Shown: positions 1 to 9,317, counted from the stretch's first letter. The stretch: 64,000 nucleotides of DNA from Clostridiales bacterium (GCA_015058205.1 SVCS01000001.1:3577-67576); one strand, 5' to 3'. The notes: a model not told the origin generated them from the sequence alone. Numbers and translations are program-made.

Positions 1-73
1 TTGTATCGGCGTCGACGACGATTGCCGGTACCAGTCCTCTGTCGTCAAATTTTATGTCTTCAATCTTTACCAT
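1..73 (-). CDS. hisI: Phosphoribosyl-AMP cyclohydrolase HisI (N-terminal fragment)
   Basis: Only the first 24 codons lie in the window; the gene runs off the left edge. The start ATG at 73 is followed by a short acidic stretch and then the LVPAIVVDADT segment typical of the HisI amino terminus. HisI opens the purine ring of phosphoribosyl-AMP, the third step of histidine synthesis. It follows hisF by 36 bases on the same strand, as expected for the last gene of the his operon. Whether it is fused to HisE (HisIE) cannot be seen. Confidence 0.85.
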   Translation of the reverse strand, partial: MVKIEDIKFDDRGLVPAIVVDADT

Positions 74-109
74 GTCTTTCTCCTTGGCGTCTGATTCTTC
101 TCCTCTGCA

Positions 110-868
110 TCAGATTCTCGCCGGTATTCCTGCCTTTGCCATTGCGTCTTTGAGGTCTGCGATCTCAACTTCACGGAAGTGGAAGATACTCGCTGCAAGT
201 CCGGCGTCGATATCCGGAATTTCTGTGAACAGGTCGATGAAGTCCTGGATGCATCCGGCTCCTCCTGATGCAATGACAGGCACGTTAACTGCCTCGCAGA
301 CTTTCTTGAGCAGTGGAATATCGAATCCATTCTTCACGCCGTCTGTGTCGATGGAGTTCACGACGACTTCGCCGGCTCCCATATCGACGCATCTTTTGAT
401 CCAGTCGATGGCTTCCATGCCCGTGTTCTCTCTCGCACCCTTCGCAAAGACTCTGTACACGCCGTCGATCAGAGCAACGTCTGCAGAAATCACAACACAC
501 TGATCGCCGTAGAGCCGCGCCGCTTCACTGATGATGGACGGATTCCGAATGGCGCCCGAGTTAACGCTGACTTTATCCGCGCCGCATTTGAGCACTCTGT
601 CAAAATCTTCGATGGAGCTGATGCCGCCGCCCACTGTCAGCGGGATGAATACGTTGGACGCGGTCTCTGTCAGAATCTCTGTAAACAGCTTGCGTCCGTC
701 GCTCGATGCAGTAATATCGTAAAACACAAGCTCATCCGCTCCCGCCTCCGTATAGAACTTCGCCAGCTCCACCGGAGAGGAGACATCGTTCAAATCTTTG
801 AACTTTGTGCCTTTTACCACCCTGCCGTCCTTTACGTCCAGGCATGGGATAATTCTTTTGGTTATCAT
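110..868 (-). CDS. hisF: Imidazole glycerol phosphate synthase subunit HisF
   Basis: Cyclase subunit of IGP synthase. It uses ammonia delivered by HisH to turn PRFAR into imidazole glycerol phosphate and AICAR. The 252-residue length is normal. The N-terminal [14 protein letters not shown] motif carries the first catalytic Asp, and the phosphate-binding GGG and SGGAG loops of the beta/alpha barrel are visible. The start ATG overlaps the hisA stop by four bases, suggesting translational coupling. It forms a complex with HisH, encoded just upstream beyond hisA. Confidence 0.97.
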   Translation of the reverse strand: MITKRIIPCLDVKDGRVVKGTKFKDLNDVSSPVELAKFYTEAGADELVFYDITASSDGRKLFTEILTETASNVFIPLTVGGGISSIEDFDRVLKCGADKVSVNSGAIRNPSIISEAARLYGDQCVVISADVALIDGVYRVFAKGARENTGMEAIDWIKRCVDMGAGEVVVNSIDTDGVKNGFDIPLLKKVCEAVNVPVIASGGAGCIQDFIDLFTEIPDIDAGLAASIFHFREVEIADLKDAMAKAGIPARI

Positions 869-1578
869 TTCGCTACCTCTATTGCTTCCTTCAGGTCGAT
901 TGCGCCTGTGTAATATGCTTTGCCGATGATGGCTCCGTAGATACCGCGGGCAGCCAACCGCTTCACATCGTCTATCGTCGATACACCGCCTGATGCAACC
1001 AGCTGCATGCCGAACTGCCCGGACAGTGTTTCGTAGAGTTCGTGGTTCGTCCCCTTCATAGCACCGTCCTTGGAAATATCAGTCACAATGATCGTCTTCA
1101 CGCCCAGCTCCTGCATCTGCCTGCAGAATGCTTCTGCGGTGATTTGTGTCTTCTCAGTCCATCCCTTGATGGCAACGCAGCCGTCCTTCAAGTCGATGCC
1201 GACGGCAATCTTTTCGCCGTAAGCTGCGACCGCTTCCTCCAGAAAGGCCCTGTCTGTTACGGCAGCCGTTCCCAGAATCACTCTGTCAATGCCGGCGTCC
1301 ATGTATTTCCGGATCACATCCATGTTTCTAATGCCGCCGCCGATTTCGCAAAAGCAACCGCTGGCTTCTTTGATCCGGCACACGGTCTCAAAGTTCGGCG
1401 TCGTTCCTTCCTTCGCCCCTTCCAGGTCGACGATATGTATGAACTCGGCGCCTGCCGCTGCAAAGTCCCGTCCAATCTGCGGCGGATCCTCGCTGTAAAT
1501 TGTCATATCCTCATACTTGCCGCGCAAAAGCCGTACGGCTTTGCCGTCGAACAAGTCAATTGCGGGAAAAATCTTCAT
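865..1578 (-). CDS. hisA: ProFAR isomerase HisA
   Basis: 1-(5-phosphoribosyl)-5-[(5-phosphoribosylamino)methylideneamino]imidazole-4-carboxamide isomerase, an Amadori-type isomerase feeding HisF. At 237 residues it is full length. It is a beta/alpha barrel homologous to HisF, with the catalytic Asp in [14 protein letters not shown] at the N-terminus, a GGGIRN phosphate loop near residue 80 and a second Asp near residue 130 (IDLKDG). It lies between hisH (30-base gap) and hisF (4-base overlap) in the his operon. Confidence 0.97.
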   Translation of the reverse strand: MKIFPAIDLFDGKAVRLLRGKYEDMTIYSEDPPQIGRDFAAAGAEFIHIVDLEGAKEGTTPNFETVCRIKEASGCFCEIGGGIRNMDVIRKYMDAGIDRVILGTAAVTDRAFLEEAVAAYGEKIAVGIDLKDGCVAIKGWTEKTQITAEAFCRQMQELGVKTIIVTDISKDGAMKGTNHELYETLSGQFGMQLVASGGVSTIDDVKRLAARGIYGAIIGKAYYTGAIDLKEAIEVAK

Positions 1579-1608
1579 GCTTCAAACTCCTGTCCATTCA
1601 TCCGATTC

Positions 1609-2232
1609 CTACAATTCGCAGAACGCGCGCAGTATATTCAGTCCGACTTTGCCGCTCTTCTCCGGATGAAACTGGCATCCGTAGATTTTGCCATCCGCAA
1701 CAGCGGCGGTCAGTTCCGCGCCGTATTCCGTCGACGCAATGGTACTGTCTGCACAGTCTGTAGCATAAAAAGAATGGACGAAGTAAACGTGGTCGCCTTC
1801 TTTTGTGTATTTGAAGAGGGGCTCCTGTCCTTCAGCCGCTCTGCCTTTGAACCTGAGCGCATTCCAACCGATATGCGGAATCTTGTACTCTTCTGATACA
1901 ACATCCCGGATCGACACAACGCTTCCCTTGATGAGTCCGAGACCTTCGTGCTCACCATACTCAAAGCTTTTTTCGAACAGCAGCTGCATACCGAGGCAAA
2001 TCCCCATGAGCGGCTTTCCTGCCTTTGCCTGTTCCATCACCAGGTCAGCCATCCCGCTCTCACGGAGTTTCCGCGCTGCGTCTTCATAGGCGCCCACGCC
2101 CGGCAGGATGATCCTGTCCGCCGCCTCGATCTTCTTCGGATCTGAAGTGATTTCCACTTCCTGCCCAATGTATTTCAATGAGCTCTGCAGGGAAAAGAGA
2201 TTCCCCACGCCGTAATCAATAATCGCTATCAC
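1609..2232 (-). CDS. hisH: Imidazole glycerol phosphate synthase glutaminase HisH
   Basis: Class I glutamine amidotransferase that makes ammonia for HisF. The catalytic Cys is in the nucleophile elbow MGICLGMQLLFE near residue 78 and the His/Glu pair is in CQFHPEKSG near residue 185. It has 207 residues, as usual. The start is GTG and shares one base with the hisB stop (TAGTG); an AAGGAG box seven bases upstream supports this start. Confidence 0.96.
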   Translation of the reverse strand: MIAIIDYGVGNLFSLQSSLKYIGQEVEITSDPKKIEAADRIILPGVGAYEDAARKLRESGMADLVMEQAKAGKPLMGICLGMQLLFEKSFEYGEHEGLGLIKGSVVSIRDVVSEEYKIPHIGWNALRFKGRAAEGQEPLFKYTKEGDHVYFVHSFYATDCADSTIASTEYGAELTAAVADGKIYGCQFHPEKSGKVGLNILRAFCEL

Positions 2233-2819
2233 TAGAGAACTCCTTTCGTCGATGGGATTTCATCTGCAAAGGCAGCATCGACGCTGACTGCTGCGCGCAT
2301 GGTTTTTGCTGCTGATTTGAATGCCCCTTCGATAATGTGGTGGGAATTCGTTCCTGCCATCTGATGAATGTGGAGCGTACATTTCGCATTCCTCGTGAAG
2401 GCCATCCAGAATTCCTCTACCAGTTCCGTGTCAAAGGTGCCGACTGCCGGTGTCGGAATCTTCAGTCCGTAGGCAAGGAAACTGCGGCCGGAAAAATCCA
2501 CTGCAGTCAGTACCAGGGCCTCATCCATCGGCAAAACTTCTCTGCCGTATCGTCTGATGCCCTTCTTGTCTCCAAGTGCTTCTGCAAAAGCCTGACCGAG
2601 GGCGATTCCGATATCTTCGACCGTGTGATGATCATCCACATAAGTGTCGCCTGTGCACTGAACGGTCAGATCGAATCTGCCGTGCTTCGCAAACAAGGTC
2701 AGCATGTGATCGAGAAATCCCACGCCGGTATCGATCTGCGATTCTCCTCTGCCGTCAAGATCCAGCTTCAGGGCGATGTCCGTTTCGGCTGTTTTTCTGT
2801 TGATTTCCGCTGCTCTCAT
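2232..2819 (-). CDS. hisB: Imidazoleglycerol-phosphate dehydratase HisB
   Basis: Manganese-dependent dehydratase converting IGP to imidazole acetol phosphate. This is the single-domain form (195 residues); the histidinol-phosphatase domain seen in enterobacterial HisB is absent, so a separate phosphatase must exist outside this window. Family motifs are all present: FLDHML near residue 36, DDHHTVEDIGIALG near 63 and NSHHIIE near 165, which supply the metal-binding histidines. It overlaps hisC by four bases. Confidence 0.97.
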   Translation of the reverse strand: MRAAEINRKTAETDIALKLDLDGRGESQIDTGVGFLDHMLTLFAKHGRFDLTVQCTGDTYVDDHHTVEDIGIALGQAFAEALGDKKGIRRYGREVLPMDEALVLTAVDFSGRSFLAYGLKIPTPAVGTFDTELVEEFWMAFTRNAKCTLHIHQMAGTNSHHIIEGAFKSAAKTMRAAVSVDAAFADEIPSTKGVL

Positions 2820-3898
2820 TTCAGTTCCTCTATAACCTCTCCGAGAACCTTCAGGAAGATATCCATCTGTTCTCTGCTACCAATTGTGACTCTGTTGTAC
2901 TGTGCCATCCGCGGCTTGGTAAAGTGGCGAATCAGCACGCCGCGGCGCTTCATTGCTTCGTATATTTTAGCTCCATCCACCTCGGGATGCTTCATAAAAA
3001 TGAAGTTCGCCGAGGACTCCGTCAGCTCGAAACCCTTGGCCTTGAGCTGTTCCTCTGTATATCGCCTATTAACGATGATTTGTTCACAGTTCTTTTTTGT
3101 ATATGCATCGTTTTCCAGAACACCGACTCCTGCCGCCATGGTCATGGAGTTGATATTATATGGATTCGTGGAGTTCCGGATGGTGTTCAAGTCGCTGATG
3201 ATCTCCTTGGATGAAACACCGAACCCCAGCCTCGCCCCTGCCAGGGAGCGGGATTTTGAGAAGGTCTGCACAATCATCAGGTTATCGTACTTGCCAAGCA
3301 AAGGCAAACTGCTCTCTGCTCCGAAATCCACATAAGCTTCATCAACAACCACCAGATCGTCCGGATTGCCGGCGACGATTTCTTCCACTTCATCACGACT
3401 GAGCGCAACGCCTGTGTGCGCATTCGGATTGGCGATGAAGAGCGTTCCATTGGCGCCAGTGTAATCCGCCGGAACAATTTTCAGACTCTCATCGAGGGGA
3501 ATCTCCTTATAAGGGACGCCGTTCATATCTGCGAAAACCGGATAGAACCCATAGGTGATATCCGGGAATACCGCCGGTTTCTCCCCGCTGCAAAAGGCCA
3601 TGAATGCGAAGTTAAGCACTTCGTCAGATCCATTTGTAATGATTACATTTTCTCTGGTGAGATCCAGTCCGTTCTCACTGCTCAGATGCTTTGCCAGTTT
3701 CTCCGACAGCACTCTGCAGTCAGGGTCGGAGTAAAGCTGAAGTCGCTGCGCGGCCTCGGCTGCTTTTGCAACTGCATCCTGCGCCGGTGGGAATGGAGAT
3801 TCATTTGTATTCAGTTTTATATACTTCTGATCCTGAGGTTGTTCTCCCGGAACATAGGGCTCAAGATCTTCGTACTTGCTGCTTAAAAATCTGCTCAT
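2816..3898 (-). CDS. hisC: Histidinol-phosphate aminotransferase HisC
   Basis: PLP-dependent fold-type I aminotransferase converting imidazole acetol phosphate and glutamate to histidinol phosphate. The PLP lysine lies in TFSKSRSLAGARLG, and NTNESPF, the NGSDE phosphate region and the conserved VDEAYVDF are visible. I place the start at ATG 3898 (MSRFLSSKYEDL), giving 360 residues. An in-frame TTG at 3919 overlapping the end of hisG would add seven residues and could be used through coupling. It is in the middle of the his operon. Confidence 0.95.
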   Translation of the reverse strand: MSRFLSSKYEDLEPYVPGEQPQDQKYIKLNTNESPFPPAQDAVAKAAEAAQRLQLYSDPDCRVLSEKLAKHLSSENGLDLTRENVIITNGSDEVLNFAFMAFCSGEKPAVFPDITYGFYPVFADMNGVPYKEIPLDESLKIVPADYTGANGTLFIANPNAHTGVALSRDEVEEIVAGNPDDLVVVDEAYVDFGAESSLPLLGKYDNLMIVQTFSKSRSLAGARLGFGVSSKEIISDLNTIRNSTNPYNINSMTMAAGVGVLENDAYTKKNCEQIIVNRRYTEEQLKAKGFELTESSANFIFMKHPEVDGAKIYEAMKRRGVLIRHFTKPRMAQYNRVTIGSREQMDIFLKVLGEVIEELK

Positions 3899-3911
3899 GT
3901 ATTTTACTCTG

Positions 3912-4541
3912 TCATTCAATGACGTCTTCCAGCTTTTGCACTATGTTTTCGATTTGATTTGTCTTGAATTTGAAGCTCGCTTTATTCGCGATAAGCCGTG
4001 CGCTGATCTGTGCGATTTCCTCGATGACTTGCAGGTTGTTTTCACGGAGTGTTGTCCCTGTTTCAACCAGGTCGACAATCACGTCTGAAAGACCGAGAAT
4101 CGGCGCCAGTTCGATGGATCCGTTCAGGTGGATGATATCGATATCCGTTCCTGAGGAAGCATAGAACTCTCTTGCCACATTGACGAATTTCGTCGCGACT
4201 CTCAGCTCATTATCTCGGTCGTAGGCAAATCCCTTCGGTCCGGCAACTGCCATGCGGCACTTTCCAACGCCCAGGTCCAGCAGTTCATAGACATTCGTCT
4301 TGTCTTCCATGAGGATATCCTTGCCGACGACCCCGATATCAGCCGCACCTCTTTCGACGTAGATTGCTACATCGGAAGGTTTGACCCAGAAGTAGCGGAC
4401 ACCTGCTTCAGGATTCTCAAAGACGAGCTTTCTGTTCTTCTCTTTGATGGACGGACATTCGAAACCGGCCTTTTCAAACATCTCATAGACGGTGTCTCCC
4501 AGCCTGCCCTTAGGAAGTGCTACATTGATCATGTTATCCAT
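3912..4541 (-). CDS. hisG: ATP phosphoribosyltransferase, short form HisG
   Basis: First committed enzyme of histidine synthesis: ATP + PRPP to phosphoribosyl-ATP. At 209 residues this is the short HisG, which lacks the C-terminal regulatory domain and needs HisZ, encoded just upstream. Motifs: VALPKGRLGD at the start and the PRPP loop VETGTTLRENNL near residue 165. The start at 4541 has a strong GAGGTGGAG box about eight bases upstream and overlaps the hisZ stop by eight bases. Histidine feedback is expected through HisZ. Confidence 0.96.
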   Translation of the reverse strand: MDNMINVALPKGRLGDTVYEMFEKAGFECPSIKEKNRKLVFENPEAGVRYFWVKPSDVAIYVERGAADIGVVGKDILMEDKTNVYELLDLGVGKCRMAVAGPKGFAYDRDNELRVATKFVNVAREFYASSGTDIDIIHLNGSIELAPILGLSDVIVDLVETGTTLRENNLQVIEEIAQISARLIANKASFKFKTNQIENIVQKLEDVIE

Positions 4542-5520
4542 CGATCTCCACCTCCTCGTCATCGAACTTTGAGAGCTTGCCGAGATTGTCCATGTAGACG
4601 CCGAAACCGATGGCTCTTGACGTCCGCTTCATGCTCTTCATAAGCTTGTCGTATTGCCCTCCGGAAAGGATTCCGTCTGGTACGCCAGCAGAAAATCCTT
4701 TGAATATGATTCCGTTGTAATACTTCAAGTCGCTCACTACTGAGAAATCGATGTTCAGAATATCTTCCAGTCCTGCTTCTTTGAAGGCATCTACGATCTT
4801 CTTCAAGGCTCCTATGCTCTCCGCATAGGCCTCCTTTTCTTCAAAGGAGAAGATGCTGTTATTCAGGAAGGCGTCTTCCAGCTTCGGGATGACCTCCTCC
4901 GGCTTGCCGTATGTGTTCACTAAAAGCTTCAGCAGTTCCGCCTTCGCCGGTCCCAGGTCCGCACTTCGGCAGATTCTCTCCAGGCTGTGTGCGTTCTTAC
5001 CGCTGATACATGCGGTAATCTGCTCTTCTGTTTCCTTCGGAAATCCGCAGCTCGCGAAGAGCTGGGTGAGAATGTCCAGATTGGAGACATCAAGCTTCGC
5101 CTCATCGCTTAAAACCTTCAGGCTTTCGGCGGCCAGCAGCAGTACTTCACTGATGCACTTATCATCTACCTTGCCCAGGCACTCCAGCCCCACCTGCATG
5201 ATTTCCTTAAAATAATGTGTCTTTGGGGAAACTCTGTAGATGTTCTCGTTATAGTAGAGTTTGATGATGCGGTTTCCGATGTGCCTGTTGTTCTTCACGA
5301 TGGAAAGAGTGACGTCCGGCTTCAGTGCCATGAGCATCCCATCTGTGTCGGTGAATGTGATGATCTGACTGGAATCCAGAAAGTCTCTGTTGGCTGCGTA
5401 GAGTTCAAACCCTTCGAACTTGCTCATTCTGTACATAGAAAAACCATGACTTGCGTACAGCTGTCTGAGAGCAAACATGGCTTTTTCTTTGTTACTGAAT
5501 ATATCTTCGTTGATTTTCAT
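4534..5520 (-). CDS. hisZ: ATP phosphoribosyltransferase regulatory subunit HisZ
   Basis: Histidyl-tRNA-synthetase-like protein without the anticodon-binding domain (328 residues). In other bacteria it joins short HisG in a hetero-octamer and confers histidine inhibition. Class II synthetase-like features include the KPDVTLSIVKN motif-2-like segment near residue 65 and a Gly-rich SGGQYDKLM motif-3-like segment near residue 285. It cannot be a real HisRS because the C-terminal domain is missing and it lies between hisD and hisG. Confidence 0.93.
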   Translation of the reverse strand: MKINEDIFSNKEKAMFALRQLYASHGFSMYRMSKFEGFELYAANRDFLDSSQIITFTDTDGMLMALKPDVTLSIVKNNRHIGNRIIKLYYNENIYRVSPKTHYFKEIMQVGLECLGKVDDKCISEVLLLAAESLKVLSDEAKLDVSNLDILTQLFASCGFPKETEEQITACISGKNAHSLERICRSADLGPAKAELLKLLVNTYGKPEEVIPKLEDAFLNNSIFSFEEKEAYAESIGALKKIVDAFKEAGLEDILNIDFSVVSDLKYYNGIIFKGFSAGVPDGILSGGQYDKLMKSMKRTSRAIGFGVYMDNLGKLSKFDDEEVEIDG

Positions 5521-5567
5521 TGCTTGGTTCCTGTTTTATGGGGCGGGGTTGCCGCCCCACTTCTTAT

Positions 5568-6836
5568 TTATTCAAATCTGCTTAGTATCGATCTGGCGTG
5601 TCCTTCCAGACCTTCCTGTCTTGCCAGCAGCGCTACCTTATCCTTCGCGTATTCGAGCGCTTCCGGTTCATAATATGTCAGTGACATGGTCTTGACGAAG
5701 TCATCTACTGTCAGAGGACTTGCGAATCTTGCGGTGCCGGATGTCGGCAGCGTATGGTTCGGTCCTGCGAAGTAATCGCCAAGTGCTTCAGGGCAGTTCT
5801 TCCCTACAAATACCGATCCCGCATTGCGAATCTTATCAGCATATGCCTCTGCGTCATCAAGGAACAGCTCCAGATGCTCAGGCGCAAGTTCATTCGCCAG
5901 GTCAATTGCTTCATCGATGGAATCAACAATGATGATCTTGCCGTTTACATCGATAGACTCTCTTGCGATTTCTTCTCTTGGAAGAGTTGCCAGCTGAACC
6001 TCCAGCTGCTCCGCCGTTCTTTCTGCTACGAATTGATCCGTCGTAATCAGAACAGCCGTAGCCATCTTGTCATGCTCTGCCTGTGACAGCATGTCTGCAG
6101 CAACGATGCGTGCATCTGCGCCCTTATCTGCAATGACAAGGACTTCACTCGGTCCCGCGATGAGATCGATTCCCACCTGACCAAATACCTGCTTTTTCGC
6201 TTCTGCTACGTATGCGTTGCCTGGGCCAACGATTTTGTCCACCTTAGGAACACTCTTCGTTCCATAGGCAAGGGCAGCGATTGCCTGCGCGCCGCCGATT
6301 CTGAACACTCTGTCTACGCCAGCGATTTGGGCTGCCGCCAGAATGACCGGCGCAATGGTGCCGTTGGCTGTCGGAGGCGATACCATGATGATTTCCTCAA
6401 CTCCCGCAATCTTGGCAGGAACGGCGTTCATGAGAACCGTTGACGGATACGCCGCCGTGCCGCCCGGAATGTAGATTCCTACTTTCTTAAGAGGCACTAC
6501 CTTCTGACGAAGCGTCACACCGTCTTCCTTGAGTGTGTATCCCTCTCTAAGCTGTGCTTTATGATAAAAGGCGATCCTGTCAGCTGCTTCCTGAAGGGTC
6601 TCCATAACCTCTTCCGGTACCTCAGCAACGGCAGCATCAATTTCCTCCTTTGTGAGCTCAAGGGCTCCGTCAATCGGACCATCAAAAGTCTGGCTGTAGT
6701 TGATGAGTGTTGGATCTCCTCCCATCTTAACGCCAAAAATGATGTCTGCTACGACCTGGCTCACATCTCTGCCTGATCTGTCTCTGATAAGAACATCGTC
6801 CAGTGCATAATCGCCTTTCTTTAATACCTTAATCAT
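5568..6836 (-). CDS. hisD: Histidinol dehydrogenase HisD
   Basis: Zinc and NAD-dependent enzyme that oxidises histidinol to histidine in two steps. At 422 residues it is full length. Zn and catalytic residues are visible in SQAEHDKMA (near 252), LAPEHLEL (near 318) and YFAGPNHTLPTSG (near 350). It is the first gene of the nine-gene his operon and sits behind a near-consensus promoter (6895-6923), with a GGAGAAGAGG box just before the ATG. The leader is short and shows neither a T-box nor a His-codon attenuator. Confidence 0.98.
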   Translation of the reverse strand: MIKVLKKGDYALDDVLIRDRSGRDVSQVVADIIFGVKMGGDPTLINYSQTFDGPIDGALELTKEEIDAAVAEVPEEVMETLQEAADRIAFYHKAQLREGYTLKEDGVTLRQKVVPLKKVGIYIPGGTAAYPSTVLMNAVPAKIAGVEEIIMVSPPTANGTIAPVILAAAQIAGVDRVFRIGGAQAIAALAYGTKSVPKVDKIVGPGNAYVAEAKKQVFGQVGIDLIAGPSEVLVIADKGADARIVAADMLSQAEHDKMATAVLITTDQFVAERTAEQLEVQLATLPREEIARESIDVNGKIIIVDSIDEAIDLANELAPEHLELFLDDAEAYADKIRNAGSVFVGKNCPEALGDYFAGPNHTLPTSGTARFASPLTVDDFVKTMSLTYYEPEALEYAKDKVALLARQEGLEGHARSILSRFE

Positions 6837-6894
6837 CCTCTTCTCCTTCGGTGCTTTATTGCTTTATCTGAATAAATAATGAAATCATAGGGTT

Positions 6895-6923
6895 ACTATA
6901 ACAAGTCAGCCCAGTTGTGTCAA
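6895..6923 (-). promoter_or_regulatory. Sigma-A promoter of the his operon
   Basis: Read on the minus strand: TTGACA (6918-6923), a 17-base spacer and TATAGT (6895-6900). One base differs from consensus. The distance to the hisD ATG is about 60 bases, so the leader is short. Confidence 0.8.
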
Positions 6924-6956
6924 GGGGAAGGCACGTTTAAATACCGTTTGAATACA

Positions 6957-6988
6957 ATTAAAACACCCGGCGCAATTTCTGCGCCGGG
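6957..6988 (-). terminator. Rho-independent terminator after the gntR regulator
   Basis: Nine-base-pair GC-rich stem CCCGGCGCA/TGCGCCGGG (6966-6988) with a five-base loop. On the minus strand it is followed by TGTTTTAATT. It closes the hut/gntR transcript before the his promoter. Confidence 0.75.
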
Positions 6989-7010
6989 CATTTGTTCACG
7001 TTTCGGTTTT

Positions 7011-7667
7011 TTACAGCCATCTGTCTGCCGCTCTCTGAGCTGATTGTTTGAGATGATAACCGATTGCTATCTTTCCTCTCTCCACATCTCCACTCTCGAT
7101 TGCTGTGCAGATGTCCTTATGCTCTTCGAGAATATCCTGCAGACTTTCGCGCTTGGTCATCATGCCTTGTCTTGCCAGCAGGATATATTCCTGATAAGAC
7201 TTGAGTGCCTGAACAATAAATCTGCTTCCCGTCATCTTGTAGAAGATATTGCTGATCTCTTCCGTCGCCAAAATGAACTTATCGACCATTCCGTTGGCAT
7301 TATAATGATCCATCAGTTCGAGCTGTTCTTTGAGCCTGGCAATGTCCTCATCCGTTTTGTTTTTTATCGCCCACTCAACTGCCAGTTGTTCGACAGCGTT
7401 TCTTACGGCATAGATATCGTTGAGGTCATTCTGATCAAAGCCCTTAGCAAAGCACCCTTTGTTCGGCACGTATTCAATCAGATTTTCTTTTGTCAACTGC
7501 TTGAACGCTTCCCTTACCGGTGTTCTGCTGACTTTGAGCTCTTCCGCTATTTTGTTTTCTACGAGCTTTTCTCCAATGGAATACTCTCCGTTAATAATCC
7601 TGCTTCTCAGGATATGAACGATTTCTTCCGCCAGAGATGATTCTCCCTTTAATACCTGATCAGTCAT
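7011..7667 (-). CDS. GntR-family regulator with FCD domain
   Basis: Transcription regulator of the FadR subgroup, 218 residues. A winged helix-turn-helix occupies roughly residues 10-75 (VSRTPVREAFKQL is the recognition region) and an all-helical FCD ligand domain fills the rest. The start at 7667 has a GGAGGA box seven bases upstream; an upstream in-frame ATG at 7700 lacks one. It is the last gene downstream of hutHUI-fchA-ftcD and just before the his promoter, so control of histidine catabolism is the best guess. It is not the UTRA-type HutC usual in proteobacteria. Confidence 0.88.
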   Translation of the reverse strand: MTDQVLKGESSLAEEIVHILRSRIINGEYSIGEKLVENKIAEELKVSRTPVREAFKQLTKENLIEYVPNKGCFAKGFDQNDLNDIYAVRNAVEQLAVEWAIKNKTDEDIARLKEQLELMDHYNANGMVDKFILATEEISNIFYKMTGSRFIVQALKSYQEYILLARQGMMTKRESLQDILEEHKDICTAIESGDVERGKIAIGYHLKQSAQRAADRWL

Positions 7668-7724
7668 GCACCCTTCCTCCTGCCAATTTATTTTAGCCAA
7701 TTTGCATTGTCTGTCGTGAAAGCT

Positions 7725-7741
7725 ATCGTTACGGCAACGAT
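7725..7741. repeat. Small inverted repeat between ftcD and gntR
   Basis: ATCGTT and AACGAT arms separated by five bases. It has no T-run on either side, so it is not a clear terminator. It could be a protein-binding site or a mRNA processing hairpin between the two genes; this is a guess. Confidence 0.3.
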
Positions 7742-7747
7742 GCAGGA

Positions 7748-8644
7748 TTACAGCAGATGGTTTTCAATAACCTGTACGTCAGGATCAAAGTCTTCAATCT
7801 GCAAATAATATTCAGCTGCATCGAAGAACGCCTTCATAGGAGCAAGTCCGATGACTTCTGTTCCGATTACATTGACTCCATATCTTGCCGCTTCTCTTCT
7901 TACGAGTTCGAGAACTCTGTGGAGCGGTGTGATGTTGAAGTTTGTCATGTTGATGGAAACCTGCGCAACATTCCTCTCTTCGAGAAGCAGACCCATAGCC
8001 TTTACGCACTTGAAGCCACCCTTGACTTCTCTGATGATGTTCGCAATGTTCTTTGCGATTTCAACGTTGTCTGTTGCGAGATTGATGTTGAATGCGATGA
8101 GCGGAGGTCTTGCGCCTACTGCTACTACGCCGCCTGTCGGATGGATTCTGGCTCCGCCGAAGTCAGGGCACCACTTTTCTTCCTTGACTTTTTCGGCCAT
8201 TCCTTCGAACTGACCTTTTCTGATCTTCGCCAGGTTCTTTCTGTGCTTCGCTGTTGCGGAATCTTCATAGAGGAATACCGGCAGATCTGCTTCTGCAGCG
8301 ATTCTTTCTCCGACTTTCTTGGACAGCTCGATGCAGTCTTCTGTAGTAGCTTCCTTGATTGGAACAAACGGTATGACATCGACGCATCCCATTCTTGGGT
8401 GTCCGCCTTCATGCTTTGTGAGGTCGATGAGTTCTACTGCCTTCTTAGCCAGTTTTACACTTGCCTCTTCGCATGCTTCCGGGCTTCCCATATAAGTGAT
8501 AACCGATCTGTTGTGTGTTTCGTCTGATGAATAGTCAAGAAGTGTGCATCCAGGTGTGTTTCTGATCTGATCTACACATGCCTCGATAACTTCCTTGTTT
8601 CTTCCTTCACTGATGTTAGGAATGCTCTCAATAATTTTAGCCAT
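7748..8644 (-). CDS. ftcD: Glutamate formimidoyltransferase FtcD
   Basis: Transfers the formimino group of N-formimino-glutamate to tetrahydrofolate, releasing glutamate. At 298 residues it corresponds to the transferase half of mammalian FTCD. It opens with IIESIPNISEGRN, the family start, followed by the conserved SDETHNRSV and GHPRMGCVDVIPFVP segments that carry the catalytic His region. It shares one base with the fchA stop. With fchA it completes a folate-linked hut pathway that saves the one-carbon unit. Confidence 0.95.
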   Translation of the reverse strand: MAKIIESIPNISEGRNKEVIEACVDQIRNTPGCTLLDYSSDETHNRSVITYMGSPEACEEASVKLAKKAVELIDLTKHEGGHPRMGCVDVIPFVPIKEATTEDCIELSKKVGERIAAEADLPVFLYEDSATAKHRKNLAKIRKGQFEGMAEKVKEEKWCPDFGGARIHPTGGVVAVGARPPLIAFNINLATDNVEIAKNIANIIREVKGGFKCVKAMGLLLEERNVAQVSINMTNFNITPLHRVLELVRREAARYGVNVIGTEVIGLAPMKAFFDAAEYYLQIEDFDPDVQVIENHLL

Positions 8645-9270
8645 TAAAGTTCCTCCTCTATTGCCTTATATAATCTGTCTGCAATCTCCTCTGCGTCTGC
8701 AAGAATCTTCCTTCCTTCTGCCTCTGCCTCTGCTGCAAAAGCTTCATCTTTGACTCCCGGCAGGTTGATTTTCACGTTCATCCAAGCGCCGCGGATGCCT
8801 GTCAGCAGGTTGATAACGCCTACTCCGAGATCGCTAGCGCAGTTCTTGTTGAAATGTCCGTAGAGTCTGTCAGCCAGCTTTATGGTTTCCATACCCATCT
8901 GCATAACGCTAAGCGGAACCTTTGTTGCTTCTAATGTTCCGTCTGCAATCGCTTTTTTTCTTGCAGCTTTTTCTTCGTCAGTTTCTTTTGGCATCTTGAA
9001 GGCTGCGGCAACCAGATTGTATGCATCTGTGTCTTTGTCGATTGCTGCTTTGAGGTCGCCATAGAGTTTTACCGCTTCTTCCTTGATCTGTCTGCACAGT
9101 TCATGGTCATCCGCATATTTCTTCTTGGCTGTCGTAAGGTCGCATACCATGGAAATGAGGGCTGCTCCCTGTGCACAGGCAAGTGCGCTTACACTTCCGC
9201 CGCCCGGAGCAGGCTCATCAGAAATAAGGATGTCCAGATACTCGTCCAGTTTCAGGTCGATTAACTTCAT
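8644..9270 (-). CDS. fchA: Formimidoyl-tetrahydrofolate cyclodeaminase FchA
   Basis: Releases ammonia from 5-formimino-THF to give 5,10-methenyl-THF. It has 208 residues and is the counterpart of the C-terminal half of mammalian FTCD. The DEPAPGGGSVSALACAQGAAL segment near residues 18-38 is the family signature, and the rest is helical. It lies between hutI and ftcD, and its product feeds the folate one-carbon pool. Confidence 0.94.
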   Translation of the reverse strand: MKLIDLKLDEYLDILISDEPAPGGGSVSALACAQGAALISMVCDLTTAKKKYADDHELCRQIKEEAVKLYGDLKAAIDKDTDAYNLVAAAFKMPKETDEEKAARKKAIADGTLEATKVPLSVMQMGMETIKLADRLYGHFNKNCASDLGVGVINLLTGIRGAWMNVKINLPGVKDEAFAAEAEAEGRKILADAEEIADRLYKAIEEEL

Positions 9271-9317
9271 TTCTTATGTTCTCCTTTTATGATCTACTAC
9301 GCAATAACTTCTATCTT

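Noticed and set aside
1042-1896. Long plus-strand open frames over the his and hut genes
   Set aside because: They lie antisense to well-recognised genes, show no family features, and have no ribosome sites; they are shadows of the real codon pattern.
6837-6956. T-box or histidine-leader attenuator upstream of hisD
   Set aside because: The leader from the promoter to the ATG is about 50 bases, with no run of His codons, no T-box sequence and no terminator/antiterminator pair.
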